64,000 nucleotides of DNA from CAVPHV01 sp963704825 (GTDB lineage Bacteria; Actinomycetota; Acidimicrobiia; Spongiisociales; UBA5794), in assembly GCA_963704825.1 (NCBI GenBank), contig CAVPHV010000012.1, positions 1 through 64,000 on the forward strand. The letters are read 5' to 3'. The notes beneath the pieces are model-generated. The model was given only the letters and a program-made list of their open reading frames with translations. It was not told where the DNA came from and did no database searches. The position numbers and the translations under genes were made by a program. This document shows positions 18,259 through 25,698 of the stretch, piece after piece. Each line of letters begins with the position of its first letter. Positions within the stretch are counted from its first letter, which is position 1.

Positions 18259-18271
18259 GCCGTAGGCCGTA
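18251..18271. repeat. GGCCGTA x3 tandem repeat over the vapC stop
   Basis: Three perfect head-to-tail copies of the 7-bp unit GGCCGTA. The vapC TAG is formed by the first unit. Because 7 is not a multiple of 3, loss or gain of units by slippage would shift the downstream reading. It is followed by a CGGCGG-TT-CCGCCG palindrome (18281-18294) that could act as a weak terminator. Confidence 0.6.
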
Positions 18272-18434
18272 GCTCGGCCTCGGCGGTTCCGCCGTTGAGC
18301 AACTGATCCGCGTTTCCGGCTACACGGCGGCACCGTCACCCCTCGGCCTTGCATCAAATCTGTCACGCTGAGCCATCAAGATGACAGCATCAGTTCCTAG
18401 CTCTGGAGGACGCCGGAGGTGTACGGTGTATGAC

Positions 18435-18974
18435 ATGGCCACGACAACGATGCAACCGGGCGATCGCATCCCCATGTCCTGGGACGAGTACGAAGCCTTG
18501 GGGCCCGATGTGCGCGGTGAATACGTCGACGGAGCCTTGGTCATGAGCCCCTCGCCCACCGGCCCACACCAGGACATCTCCCTCAACCTCGCCCTCCTCC
18601 TCAAGCAGGCACTCGACCCGCCGGTACGAGTTCGAGAAGGTTGGGCGTGGCGCCCGGCCCTTGACGAGTTCATTCCCGACCTCCTCGTCTTCAACGAGAC
18701 GGGCGAAACGCAGCGCCTGACCAGCCTTCCTCACCTCGTCGTGGAGATTCTGTCGACCGACCCAGCCGCCGACATCATTCGCAAGGCGGCCAAGTACGCC
18801 GCAACAGGTCTCGAGCGGTACTGGATCATCGACCCCGTGGGGCCGGTGGTGATCGACTATCGATTGGTGGACGGCGTGCTCGTCGAGCAGGGGCGGCATG
18901 GTCCCGGCACCGAAGTCACGCTCGATGTCGGCCCCACGGAGGTCACGTTCGACCCGGCGGGTTTGCTCGGCTGA
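18435..18974 (+). CDS. Uma2-family (DUF820) restriction-endonuclease-fold protein, copy 2
   Basis: 179 aa paralogue of the protein at 1357-1944: MATTTMQPGDRIPMSWDEYE, RGEYVDGALVMSPSPTG, DEFIPDLLVFN, LVVEILS and IIRKAAKYAATGLERYWIID keep the PD-(D/E)XK core residues. It lacks the ~14-residue insertion of copy 1. The leader also matches copy 1 (ATCTGTCAC ~75 bp upstream, GGAGGACGCC and GTGTACGG just before the start). ATG 18435 is 7 nt after a TACGGT -10 box; an in-frame ATG at 18381 is unlikely. It lies between two vapBC pairs, as copy 1 lies next to mazEF. Role unproven. Confidence 0.85.
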   Translation: MATTTMQPGDRIPMSWDEYEALGPDVRGEYVDGALVMSPSPTGPHQDISLNLALLLKQALDPPVRVREGWAWRPALDEFIPDLLVFNETGETQRLTSLPHLVVEILSTDPAADIIRKAAKYAATGLERYWIIDPVGPVVIDYRLVDGVLVEQGRHGPGTEVTLDVGPTEVTFDPAGLLG

Positions 18975-19174
18975 GACACTCCATACGTCCGCGGACTGGG
19001 GAGCATTCTGCCGCAGCAGACTCGTCGAAGTGCGGGTTTTGGCCCAAGACGAGTGGGTCCAGACCGGCTCCCGGCAATTCCCTGATTGGCATCAGCCTGT
19101 GTGAACCCGGACGGCCTGCAAGCCAACTCTTTGTCACACCCTCGAGGTACGATCGTGTCATGAATGCGGCACAT

Positions 19175-19193
19175 AATCCGTGTTACACTGATT
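19175..19193 (+). promoter_or_regulatory. 19-bp palindromic operator of vapBC-2
   Basis: AATCCGTGTTACACTGATT is a palindrome over 19 bp with one mismatched pair and a perfect GTGT-T-ACAC core. It covers the TACACT -10 box (19184-19189), which ends 6 nt before the GTG start. Binding here by the antitoxin complex would block the promoter directly. Confidence 0.6.
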
Positions 19194-19195
19194 CC

Positions 19196-19441
19196 GTGGC
19201 CAACCTCACCCTGTCGATCGACGACGAGCTACTACGACGGGCCCGGATCCGAGCCCTCCACGAGGGGACGTCGGTGAACGCTGTGGTACGAGAGTATCTG
19301 GACGCCTATGCCAACACCGACGCTCGTGACGCCGCGATGCGTCGCTTCGTGAAGATCGCCGAGCACAGCGACGCTGGAGGCGATGGGACGGGGCGAACAT
19401 GGCGCCGCGAGGACCTCTACCAGAATCGCATCGAGCGATGA
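19196..19441 (+). CDS. ribbon-helix-helix antitoxin, pair 2
   Basis: 81 aa from GTG 19196: MANLTLSIDDELLRRARIRA then LHEGTSVNAVVREYLDAYAN is an RHH domain; the C-terminal part (GRTWRREDLYQNRIER) with its WRREDLY motif is typical of antitoxins preceding VapC. An ATG at 19160 is in frame but lies upstream of the -10 box, so GTG is preferred. Stop overlaps the toxin ATG (ATGA). Confidence 0.85.
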   Translation: MANLTLSIDDELLRRARIRALHEGTSVNAVVREYLDAYANTDARDAAMRRFVKIAEHSDAGGDGTGRTWRREDLYQNRIER

Positions 19442-19851
19442 CAGCCTTCCTCGACACCAACATCGCCGTCTATGCGTACGACCGATCTGCCGGACCCAAG
19501 CAAGCCAAGGCCCGCGAGACCCTCTTGGCCCGATCAAGCGAGCTGGTGGTGTCATCCCAAGTCCTCGCCGAGTTCTACACCGTGGCGACCCGGCGCCTCG
19601 ATCCCCCACTCTCCGCCGACCAAGCCCGCGATGCCGTCATTGCCCTAGCGGAGCTTCCCGTCGTTGCAGCCGATGGCGAGCTGGTCCTGTCGGCCATCGA
19701 CACCGCAGACCAATCCAACATCAGCATCTGGGACGCTCTGATCGTGCAAGCGGCTCGGCGAGCCGGCTGCGACGAGATTCTCACCGAGGACCTCAACCAC
19801 GGTCAGGTCATCGAAGGGGTTCGAATCCACAATCCATTGGTCGACGCCTGA
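19438..19851 (+). CDS. vapC: VapC-type PIN-domain ribonuclease toxin, pair 2
   Basis: 137 aa. MTAFLDTNIAVYAYDRSAGP (Asp6), SSQVLAEFYTVATRR (Glu), ISIWDALIVQAARRAGCDEI (Asp) and LTEDLNHGQVIEGVRIHNPL (Asp) are the ordered PIN catalytic positions. This subtype (with the DLNHGQ ending) is distinct from pair 1. The start is the ATG overlapping the antitoxin stop. The stretch encoding EGVRIHN happens to spell a tRNA T-loop-like sequence, which I consider chance. Confidence 0.88.
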   Translation: MTAFLDTNIAVYAYDRSAGPKQAKARETLLARSSELVVSSQVLAEFYTVATRRLDPPLSADQARDAVIALAELPVVAADGELVLSAIDTADQSNISIWDALIVQAARRAGCDEILTEDLNHGQVIEGVRIHNPLVDA

Positions 19852-19918
19852 AGGGTCGTGATCACCGCCGCGAATCCACGCTCCGATCCTGACTTCGCCC
19901 ACTCAACGACCTCGCTGG

Positions 19919-20677
19919 TCAAAGCCGAGGCTGCACGGCTTCGGCGACGCGTTCGACCAGCGCTCGCAGGTGGGCATAGTGAGATCCCTGCCAGTAGACC
20001 CGCTCGCAGTCTGGGCACCGGTGGAATTCGTCGAAGTGGCGCTGAGTTGCCGCCAAGAGACTGTCGCTGACCTCAGCCTTTTCGACGGCCACCAGCTCGC
20101 CGTTGCACGCCAAACATCTCGAGAAGGCATCCAACCACGAGCCGAGGTCGAACCGACCGATCACCTCCAGCAGCTGCTCCCACGGATCCGTTGCCCTGAC
20201 GAAATACCCGCGGGCGAGCACGGCATGCATCAGTGCGCCGATGTCCCTCGTCAACAACACTCGGGCCTCTCGAGTTGAGATCTCTACGAGCTGATGATCC
20301 GTCCAGGCGACGTCGTACGCCGAGTCGAAGCCCAACAAGCGAAGGTGCTTGGCCAGTTTGCCGAGATGACCGTCCAGCACGAACCGGGCCGCGGGCAACG
20401 GCTGCGGACTCACCAGCCAGGCCGGCTCCACGTCGAGGGCCCGAAATGGTGGATAGACGGTGATGCGGTCGCGGTCCCTTACCCGATAGCCGAAGTCGAC
20501 GGCACGACCGTTGGCGAGAATCAGCGCAACCTCGGTGTGTGGGACCCCGCACGCCTCAATCGTGTCTTTGACGCTGCCGGCGACGTCGAAGGAGCGAACG
20601 ACCGTCCCCGAGGTGCGATCAGTCGACAGAAAATCTCGCAACTCGGCGTAGAAACGCAGTTCGGCGTGCTTCGTCAC
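19919..20677 (-). CDS. Mut7-C RNase-like protein with N-terminal ThiS/MoaD-like domain
   Basis: 252 aa. Residues ~3-85 form a beta-grasp ubiquitin/ThiS-like domain (AELRFYAELRDFL, DRITVYPPFRALDV). Residues ~100-190 are the PIN-fold Mut7-C domain (RFVLDGHLGKLAKHLRLLGF, VLLTRDIGALMHAVLARGYF). The C-terminus has a zinc ribbon (RCLACNGEL ... RCPDCERVYWQGSHYAHL). This exact fusion is a known bacterial family of unknown role, proposed to act on RNA. GTG 20677 has GGGAGA upstream; ATG 20716 is an alternative. No obvious operon partner. Confidence 0.85.
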   Translation of the reverse strand: MTKHAELRFYAELRDFLSTDRTSGTVVRSFDVAGSVKDTIEACGVPHTEVALILANGRAVDFGYRVRDRDRITVYPPFRALDVEPAWLVSPQPLPAARFVLDGHLGKLAKHLRLLGFDSAYDVAWTDHQLVEISTREARVLLTRDIGALMHAVLARGYFVRATDPWEQLLEVIGRFDLGSWLDAFSRCLACNGELVAVEKAEVSDSLLAATQRHFDEFHRCPDCERVYWQGSHYAHLRALVERVAEAVQPRL

Positions 20678-20755
20678 ACAGCATCTCCCGACCAACCCAG
20701 CCGCAACCTGGTTCACCCCCCAGCGTACGACGACTACGGCGGCTGCGTCACACCT

Positions 20756-21298
20756 TCAAGCGGCGGGTTCCTCATCGTGGCCGTGGCTCTGGACGACCGA
20801 TTCAGGCGGCGCCCAACCGGGGTTCTCACACGAGAGGCGGTGCATGAGCTCATGGAGTTGGTCGACCTCGGCTTCGTCGAGCAATGCTGCAAAGCGGTGC
20901 GCGGTGATCGCCTCGACCATGGGCTGGTGCGTCCGAATCAGATTCATCGCGGCATCCGTCACCTGGGCATACACGACGCGGCGATCCTCAACCGAAGGAA
21001 CCCGGTCCAGATAGCCGCCGGACACCAGACGGTCGACAATCTTGGTCACGCCACCTCTGGTGACCACGAGAGTGTCGGCGAGATCGGCCATCTTCAACCG
21101 CCCTCCGCTGAAGATGATCTGCAGGATCACGAGGATCTCCGACAGCCCGAGACCGGTGGCCTTCTCCAGCTCACGATCGAGCTCGTCCGCAAGCAAAGCC
21201 GACACCCGAAGCAGCGAGAAGGCCGCTTTGAGGTGAACGGGCGTTGGGCTCAGATCGACGTCAGCGTCAAGATCTCCGGGGGCGTGATGTGGATGCAT
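20756..21298 (-). CDS. MarR-family transcriptional regulator
   Basis: 180 aa winged helix-turn-helix protein: LGLSEILVILQIIFSGGRLK, MADLADTLVVTRGGVTKIVD (recognition helix region) and SVEDRRVVYAQVTDAAMNL (wing with the Asp-Arg-Arg signature). Divergent from the ABC exporter operon. A TTGATC-N16-TATCCT promoter lies directly upstream with only 6 nt to the ATG (leaderless). It most likely represses the exporter and itself through the GTTAAC operator between them, releasing on ligand binding; the ligand is unknown. C-terminal SHGHDEE tail is unusual and could be disordered. Confidence 0.88.
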   Translation of the reverse strand: MHPHHAPGDLDADVDLSPTPVHLKAAFSLLRVSALLADELDRELEKATGLGLSEILVILQIIFSGGRLKMADLADTLVVTRGGVTKIVDRLVSGGYLDRVPSVEDRRVVYAQVTDAAMNLIRTHQPMVEAITAHRFAALLDEAEVDQLHELMHRLSCENPGWAPPESVVQSHGHDEEPAA

Positions 21299-21304
21299 GC
21301 TCCG

Positions 21305-21332
21305 AGGATAGCACTTTTCCTTTCTTGATCAA
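21305..21332 (-). promoter_or_regulatory. leaderless promoter of the marR gene
   Basis: On the minus strand: TTGATC (-35, 21327-21332), 16-nt spacer, TATCCT (-10, 21305-21310), then 6 nt to the ATG. The expected transcription start coincides with the start codon. Confidence 0.55.
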
Positions 21333-21343
21333 TCATTTCCCTG

Positions 21344-21386
21344 TTGACAACTTCTGAGATAATGGTTAACTTGTTAACTGTTAACC
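21344..21386 (+). promoter_or_regulatory. exporter promoter overlapped by GTTAAC operator
   Basis: TTGACA (-35, 21344-21349) with TTAACT or TAACTT (-10, 16-17 nt spacing, ~21366-21372). The -10 sits in a palindrome GGTTAAC-N9-GTTAACC (21364-21370 / 21380-21386) with a third GTTAAC in its centre (21373-21378). Three phased hexamers on the -10 region make a strong candidate MarR operator. Confidence 0.65.
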
Positions 21387-21415
21387 GCTTTGCGAATCCC
21401 AGGGAGGTCACCACG

Positions 21416-22402
21416 ATGGACACCATGAGCGTCACGCCGAATGGCGCACCAGTCACCGTCGAAGACGGCGCCGTCGTCATCGAAGGTCTCGTCAAGTACT
21501 ACCCCGACCCTGATGGCGGCACCTTCGCCGCCGTCGACGGGATCGACCTCGCCGTGTCACCCGGTGAGGTTTTCGGCATCCTCGGGCCCAATGGAGCAGG
21601 CAAGACCACGACGCTCGAGATCGTCGAAGGGCTGACGCCGGCCGATGCCGGTCGGGTGCGGGTTCTCGGGCTCGACCCCCAAGCGGACCCAATGGATGTG
21701 AAGCGCCGGATCGGGGTCCAGCTCCAGTCGTCGGCGTACTTCGAGTTCCTCCGCCTCGGCGAGCTGCTTGATCTGTTTGGAGGCTTCTACCCAAAGCGGC
21801 TGGACACGGATGACCTACTCGGCCGTGTCGGGCTGACGGCCAAGCGCAGGGCCCTCGTCGGCGAACTGTCAGGCGGCCAGGCCCAGCGGTTCTCCATCGT
21901 GGCAGCCCTCGTCAACGATCCCGAGGTCGTGTTCCTCGACGAACCGACCACGGGACTAGATCCACAAGCCCGCCGCAGCATGTGGGACGTCATCCGCAGT
22001 CTCTCCGATGAGGGCCGTACGGTGATCCTCACCACCCACTACATGGAAGAGGCCGAGACGCTTGCGGACCGCGTCGCCGTTATCGACCACGGACAGATCG
22101 CTGCGATCGACACACCAACTGCTCTGATGGAGCAGCACGGATCGGGCACCACCGTCATCTTCACGACCGACCACGAGGTGTCGAAAGCCGAGCTCGCCGC
22201 ACTGCCCGCCGTGACCGCAACCCGCAGCCGGCTCAACGGTGCCGCCACACACGAGCTGGCGGTCGACGCGGCCGACATCGCCGTACCGGCCCTCTACCGC
22301 TGGGCTGGCAACGCCGGCGTCGAGCTGCGCGCCGTTTCCATCCGCCGTTCGACCCTCGAAGACGTGTTCCTCAACCTCACCGGCCGTCGCCTGCGCGACT
22401 GA
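21416..22402 (+). CDS. ABC-2 type exporter ATP-binding protein
   Basis: 328 aa DrrA-like ATPase. Walker A ILGPNGAGKTTTLEIVEG (~55-72), Q-loop IGVQLQSSAYF, signature LSGGQAQRFSIVAALVNDP, Walker B VVFLDEPTTGLDPQARRSMW and switch His in TVILTTHYMEEAETLADRVA. The C-terminal ~80 residues form the accessory domain typical of drug or lipid exporters. ATG 21416 has GGGAGG upstream. Works with the permease immediately downstream; under MarR control, so probably exports a toxic or signalling compound. Confidence 0.92.
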   Translation: MDTMSVTPNGAPVTVEDGAVVIEGLVKYYPDPDGGTFAAVDGIDLAVSPGEVFGILGPNGAGKTTTLEIVEGLTPADAGRVRVLGLDPQADPMDVKRRIGVQLQSSAYFEFLRLGELLDLFGGFYPKRLDTDDLLGRVGLTAKRRALVGELSGGQAQRFSIVAALVNDPEVVFLDEPTTGLDPQARRSMWDVIRSLSDEGRTVILTTHYMEEAETLADRVAVIDHGQIAAIDTPTALMEQHGSGTTVIFTTDHEVSKAELAALPAVTATRSRLNGAATHELAVDAADIAVPALYRWAGNAGVELRAVSIRRSTLEDVFLNLTGRRLRD

Positions 22403-22421
22403 CAACAAAGGAGTTCCACCC

Positions 22422-23225
22422 ATGCGTTCCACCATCACCATGTTCAAGGCATCACTTCGGTCAATCGTCCGAGATCGACAGACGCTCATCTCGGCGATGC
22501 TGTTCCCGACGATCTTCCTGCTGGCATTCGCCGCCTTCGACATCCAGCTGACTGACCAGGGCATCTCCACCGGGGCCGGCGGAATCGACTACTTCGACTT
22601 CGTCCTCCCCGGGATTCTGGCGATGGCCTCGGTCCAGTTCTCGGTCTTCTGGACATCCGGCTCCTACGCCCGGCTCGGCGAGACCAAGGTCCTGCGGCGG
22701 CTCGAAGCCACGCCGATCCCACAGAGCGCGTTTCTCGCCGGACAAGTCGTGGCGCGGCTGATCGTCGTGGCGGTCCAGGCGGCCGTCGTCATTGGCGTCG
22801 GAGTGCTCCTCGGAGCCAACATCGCCGGGAACCCGCTCTGGATGATCGTCCTCACTGTGATTGCCGCCGCAACGTTCCTCTCCGTTGGCTTCGCCATCGG
22901 AGCCAAGGCATCGAACGTCGACTCGGCCAACATGCTCGCCGGCATGATCGTGATGCCACTGGTGTTTCTCAGCGGCGCGTGGTTCCCGGTCGGTGGGCTG
23001 CCCGGCTGGCTCGAAACGGTCGTCGAAGCCCTCCCCCTCGCACCCCTCATGGAGGCGATGCGCGTCGTCGCCATCGGCGGAGGATCACTCGCGGACGTCG
23101 GCCCCCAGTTGCTCCAGGTCGCAGTGTGGATCCCAATCACGTTCACGATTGCCGTCGTTGCCCTGAGATCGAGACGCGGCACGTCACGCCGCTCGAAGCC
23201 GCAGGTTGCCGAAGCCGCAGCTTGA
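22422..23225 (+). CDS. ABC-2 type exporter permease
   Basis: 267 aa, six predicted helices. AMLFPTIFLLAFAAFDI, FVLPGILAMASVQFSVF, LRRLEATPIPQSAFLAGQVV (conserved coupling region), and MIVMPLVFLSGAWFPVGGLP then WLETVVEALPLAPLMEAMR are ABC-2 transporter family hallmarks. AAAGGAG precedes the ATG, 20 nt after the ATPase stop. A basic C-terminal tail (RSRRGTSRRSK) stays in the cytoplasm. Confidence 0.9.
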   Translation: MRSTITMFKASLRSIVRDRQTLISAMLFPTIFLLAFAAFDIQLTDQGISTGAGGIDYFDFVLPGILAMASVQFSVFWTSGSYARLGETKVLRRLEATPIPQSAFLAGQVVARLIVVAVQAAVVIGVGVLLGANIAGNPLWMIVLTVIAAATFLSVGFAIGAKASNVDSANMLAGMIVMPLVFLSGAWFPVGGLPGWLETVVEALPLAPLMEAMRVVAIGGGSLADVGPQLLQVAVWIPITFTIAVVALRSRRGTSRRSKPQVAEAAA

Positions 23226-23252
23226 GCCGAACTGTGGCGGCAGCCCCAACTC

Positions 23253-23270
23253 TGAGCCGCATCGGGCTCA
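23253..23270 (+). terminator. hairpin after the ABC exporter operon
   Basis: TGAGCC - 6 nt - GGCTCA, 27 nt downstream of the permease stop. Short stem and no T-run; a weak terminator candidate. Confidence 0.3.
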
Positions 23271-23432
23271 ACAGTGTCGTGGAGCCCATCGCGAGCCAGC
23301 GCCATCTGCCGCTCTGCGATCCGCTTACTCCAAGACAATGACGCGATAGCCAATTGCCGCCATCAAGGTTCCGGGCGTTGAGCCGATCCATACAGTCCGG
23401 GCCCCCGCTCGGACCGCGACACGAGGGATTGA

Positions 23433-23942
23433 ATGAGCGACTTCACCGCCATCCGAGACGTGACCCTGCAGCTGCGTTGGCTGCTCTTCGAAGGTCTGAG
23501 CGCAACCAACATCGGCAACCACCACGTCGATCCGCAGAGCATTTCGGTGTTCTCGCCCTCCGACGTCATCTCCGGCAACGAGCACGGGCTGATGTCGATG
23601 TTCTTGTTCCGGGTCGTGCCGAGCGCCGTCTCGAGCTCCAACTCCCCCACCGGCGACCGGCCTTCCGCCCAGGTAGATCTCTACTACCTGATGACGCCAA
23701 CGTCGGGAGAGCCCGATACCGATCAGCTGATCCTGGGTCGCACCATTCAGATCCTCGAGGCGAACCCAATGTTGCGAGGGTCGAAACGCATCCCGAACCT
23801 CAGCGTCAGCCCTATCGACGCTCGACTCGCACCGAGCGACCTCAGCTTCGAGGAGTCTGCCCGGATCTGGGACGCCCTCGACGAGCCCTACCGCCTGTCG
23901 GTGTGCTACCGAGTCGAAGGCGTCATCATCGACACCGCCTGA
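23433..23942 (+). CDS. orphan Pvc16-type (DUF4255) contractile-injection-system protein
   Basis: 169 aa. ATG 23433 follows GAGGGA. The sequence fits the Pvc16 N-terminal/DUF4255 domain: an N-terminal helix (IRDVTLQLRWLLFEGL), the strand GLMSMFLFRVVPSAVSSSNS, AQVDLYYLMTPTSGEPDTDQ, LILGRTIQILEANPMLRGSK and PYRLSVCYRVEGVIIDT. In phage-tail-like extracellular contractile injection systems and R-type pyocin relatives this protein caps the tail tube. No sheath, tube, baseplate or ATPase gene is present nearby, so it is an orphan or the rest lies elsewhere in the genome. Confidence 0.7.
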   Translation: MSDFTAIRDVTLQLRWLLFEGLSATNIGNHHVDPQSISVFSPSDVISGNEHGLMSMFLFRVVPSAVSSSNSPTGDRPSAQVDLYYLMTPTSGEPDTDQLILGRTIQILEANPMLRGSKRIPNLSVSPIDARLAPSDLSFEESARIWDALDEPYRLSVCYRVEGVIIDTA

Positions 23943-23994
23943 ACCACCGACCCGACCGCTCCGCATGCACAGATCGCGCCCCGGATAACGGTTA

Positions 23995-24000
23995 TAGGCT
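23995..24000 (+). promoter_or_regulatory. -10 box of the PPOX gene (leaderless)
   Basis: TAGGCT ends 7 nt before the ATG at 24008, with no Shine-Dalgarno between them. Confidence 0.35.
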
Positions 24001-24007
24001 GGTGGCC

Positions 24008-24475
24008 ATGGCACGCACCATCGCAACCAACACGACCGTCACCCGCGAAGAGCTACTCGAGTTCGTCCGGCCCCGTCATCAGGCCATCCTGTCCACCACC
24101 CGCCGCGACGGGCGACCCCAGATGTCGCCGAACACGCTCGGGGTCGATGACAACGGACGGCTCGTCATCTCGTCGTACCCGATGCGGGCCAAGGTCCACA
24201 ACATTCGCCGCAACCCGGCGGTGTCGGTCTGCGTCCTCTCCGATGACTTCGGGGGCGAATGGGTCCAGGTCGACGGGACCGCGGAGATCGTCGATCTCCC
24301 CGACGCCGTCGAGCCGCTCGTCGAGTACTTCCGCAACATCGCAGGTGAACACCCCGACTGGGACGAGTACCGCCAGGCCATGGTCGACCAGGGCAAAGTC
24401 CTGATCCGAATCGAGATCGAACGCTGGGGGCCGGTGGCGCGCGGCGGCTTCCCGCCGGAGCTCGCCGACGAGTAG
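24008..24475 (+). CDS. PPOX-class F420-dependent oxidoreductase
   Basis: 155 aa split-barrel protein: PRHQAILSTTRRDGRPQMSP, GRLVISSYPMRAKVHNIRRN, PAVSVCVLSDDFGGEWVQVD and GTAEIVDLPDAVEPLVEYF. The RDGRPQ and KVHNIRRNP segments bind the flavin or F420 phosphate in this TIGR03618-like group. Likely a redox enzyme or biliverdin/quinone reductase; the substrate is unknown. It is followed after 11 bp by the DUF2804 gene and may be co-transcribed with it. Confidence 0.82.
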   Translation: MARTIATNTTVTREELLEFVRPRHQAILSTTRRDGRPQMSPNTLGVDDNGRLVISSYPMRAKVHNIRRNPAVSVCVLSDDFGGEWVQVDGTAEIVDLPDAVEPLVEYFRNIAGEHPDWDEYRQAMVDQGKVLIRIEIERWGPVARGGFPPELADE

Positions 24476-24486
24476 GGAGCCCTGGG

Positions 24487-25521
24487 ATGCCCGCCGATCA
24501 GCACGAGATCACCGAACCGTCACCGCTCCTCACCCCCGGCGGCGACCTGACCCAAGTCGGATGGGCCCGCCGTCCCCTGCTCGACTGCAACCTCGAACAC
24601 GCCTCGTTCTACCGGCTCGGCGCCGCCCAACGCTACCGGATCAAGCGCTGGGACTACTACGGCGTCACCTTCCCCGACGGTTACTTCTCCGCCACCATCG
24701 CCCACCTCGGCTACGCCGGACAGGTCTTCATCTACCTCGTCGACTTCGGCCATGAGTCATACCGTGAGGACACCATCACCATCCCGTTCGGCACCGGCGT
24801 CCAACTCCCCCGCAACAGCGACGCCGGGGTCACCTCGTACGCCGGGAAGAAAGCCCAGCTCTCGTTTGGCTCCGACGCCAACTCACGCAGCGTCAGCGTG
24901 GGTTGGGATCGCTTCGGAAAGGAACGCCTCGAGGCCTACCTGCACTTCGACGTGCCGGCCGACCACGAGTCCACCGTCATCGTCATCCCCATCGAGGCCA
25001 AGCGCTTCTATCTCAACCGCAAGATCAACTGCATGCCGGTCCAGGGCAAGATCAGCATTGGCGACCAGCTCATCCAGGTCGAGCCCAAAACCAGTTCCGG
25101 TAACCTCGACTGGGGCCGCGGCGTGTGGGCCTACAACTCGTTCTGGGTGTGGGCCAGCGCTTCCGGCTTCCTCGCCGACGGGCGCCGCGTCGGGTTGAAC
25201 CTCGGATACGGGTTCGGCGACACCTCGGCGGCCACCGAGAACACCGTGCTGATCGACGGCCGGATCCACAAACTCGGCGAAGTGACGTTCGACTACAACA
25301 ACGCCGACTTCTCGGCACCGTGGCGCATGCGATCGGACCGAGTCGAACTCGCCTTCACTCCCTTCCTGGACCGCACCGCCCGGACCAACCTGGCGCTGAT
25401 CCGCTCCGAGGTGCACCAGATGTTCGGCCACTACGCCGGCACCGTTGTCGATGACGACGGCGACGATGTAGCCATCGACGGCCTGATCGGCTGGGCCGAG
25501 GAGCACCGAGCCCGCTGGTGA
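24487..25521 (+). CDS. DUF2804 family protein
   Basis: 344 aa. Family-defining pattern in the C-terminal half: LDWGRGVWAYNSFWVWASAS, GRRVGLNLGYGFGDTSAATE, NTVLIDGRIHKLGEVTFDYN and SAPWRMRSDRVELAFTPFLD. The N-terminal half has IKRWDYYGVTFPDGYFSATI. DUF2804 proteins are lipocalin/hydroxysteroid-isomerase-like in shape, of unknown function, and frequent in actinobacteria. GGGAG precedes the ATG. Confidence 0.85.
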   Translation: MPADQHEITEPSPLLTPGGDLTQVGWARRPLLDCNLEHASFYRLGAAQRYRIKRWDYYGVTFPDGYFSATIAHLGYAGQVFIYLVDFGHESYREDTITIPFGTGVQLPRNSDAGVTSYAGKKAQLSFGSDANSRSVSVGWDRFGKERLEAYLHFDVPADHESTVIVIPIEAKRFYLNRKINCMPVQGKISIGDQLIQVEPKTSSGNLDWGRGVWAYNSFWVWASASGFLADGRRVGLNLGYGFGDTSAATENTVLIDGRIHKLGEVTFDYNNADFSAPWRMRSDRVELAFTPFLDRTARTNLALIRSEVHQMFGHYAGTVVDDDGDDVAIDGLIGWAEEHRARW

Positions 25522-25698
25522 TGGCGGAGATCTGTGGCACACCCTCGACCACCCGAGTTCTCCCCCTCCAACTCGGCCGCTGAGCCGCCCGCGGTGCCAT
25601 TGTGTGACTGCCGCCGAGCCAACTCACCAAGAACACTCATCCGCGACCGGCGTCGGCCCCGTAATCCCTTCAACCAATCCCACTAGGAGGGAAAGAAA

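Noticed and set aside
19818..19828. GGTTCGAATCC, a tRNA T-arm-like sequence
   Set aside because: It lies inside the vapC-2 coding sequence and no acceptor, D or anticodon arm can be built around it.
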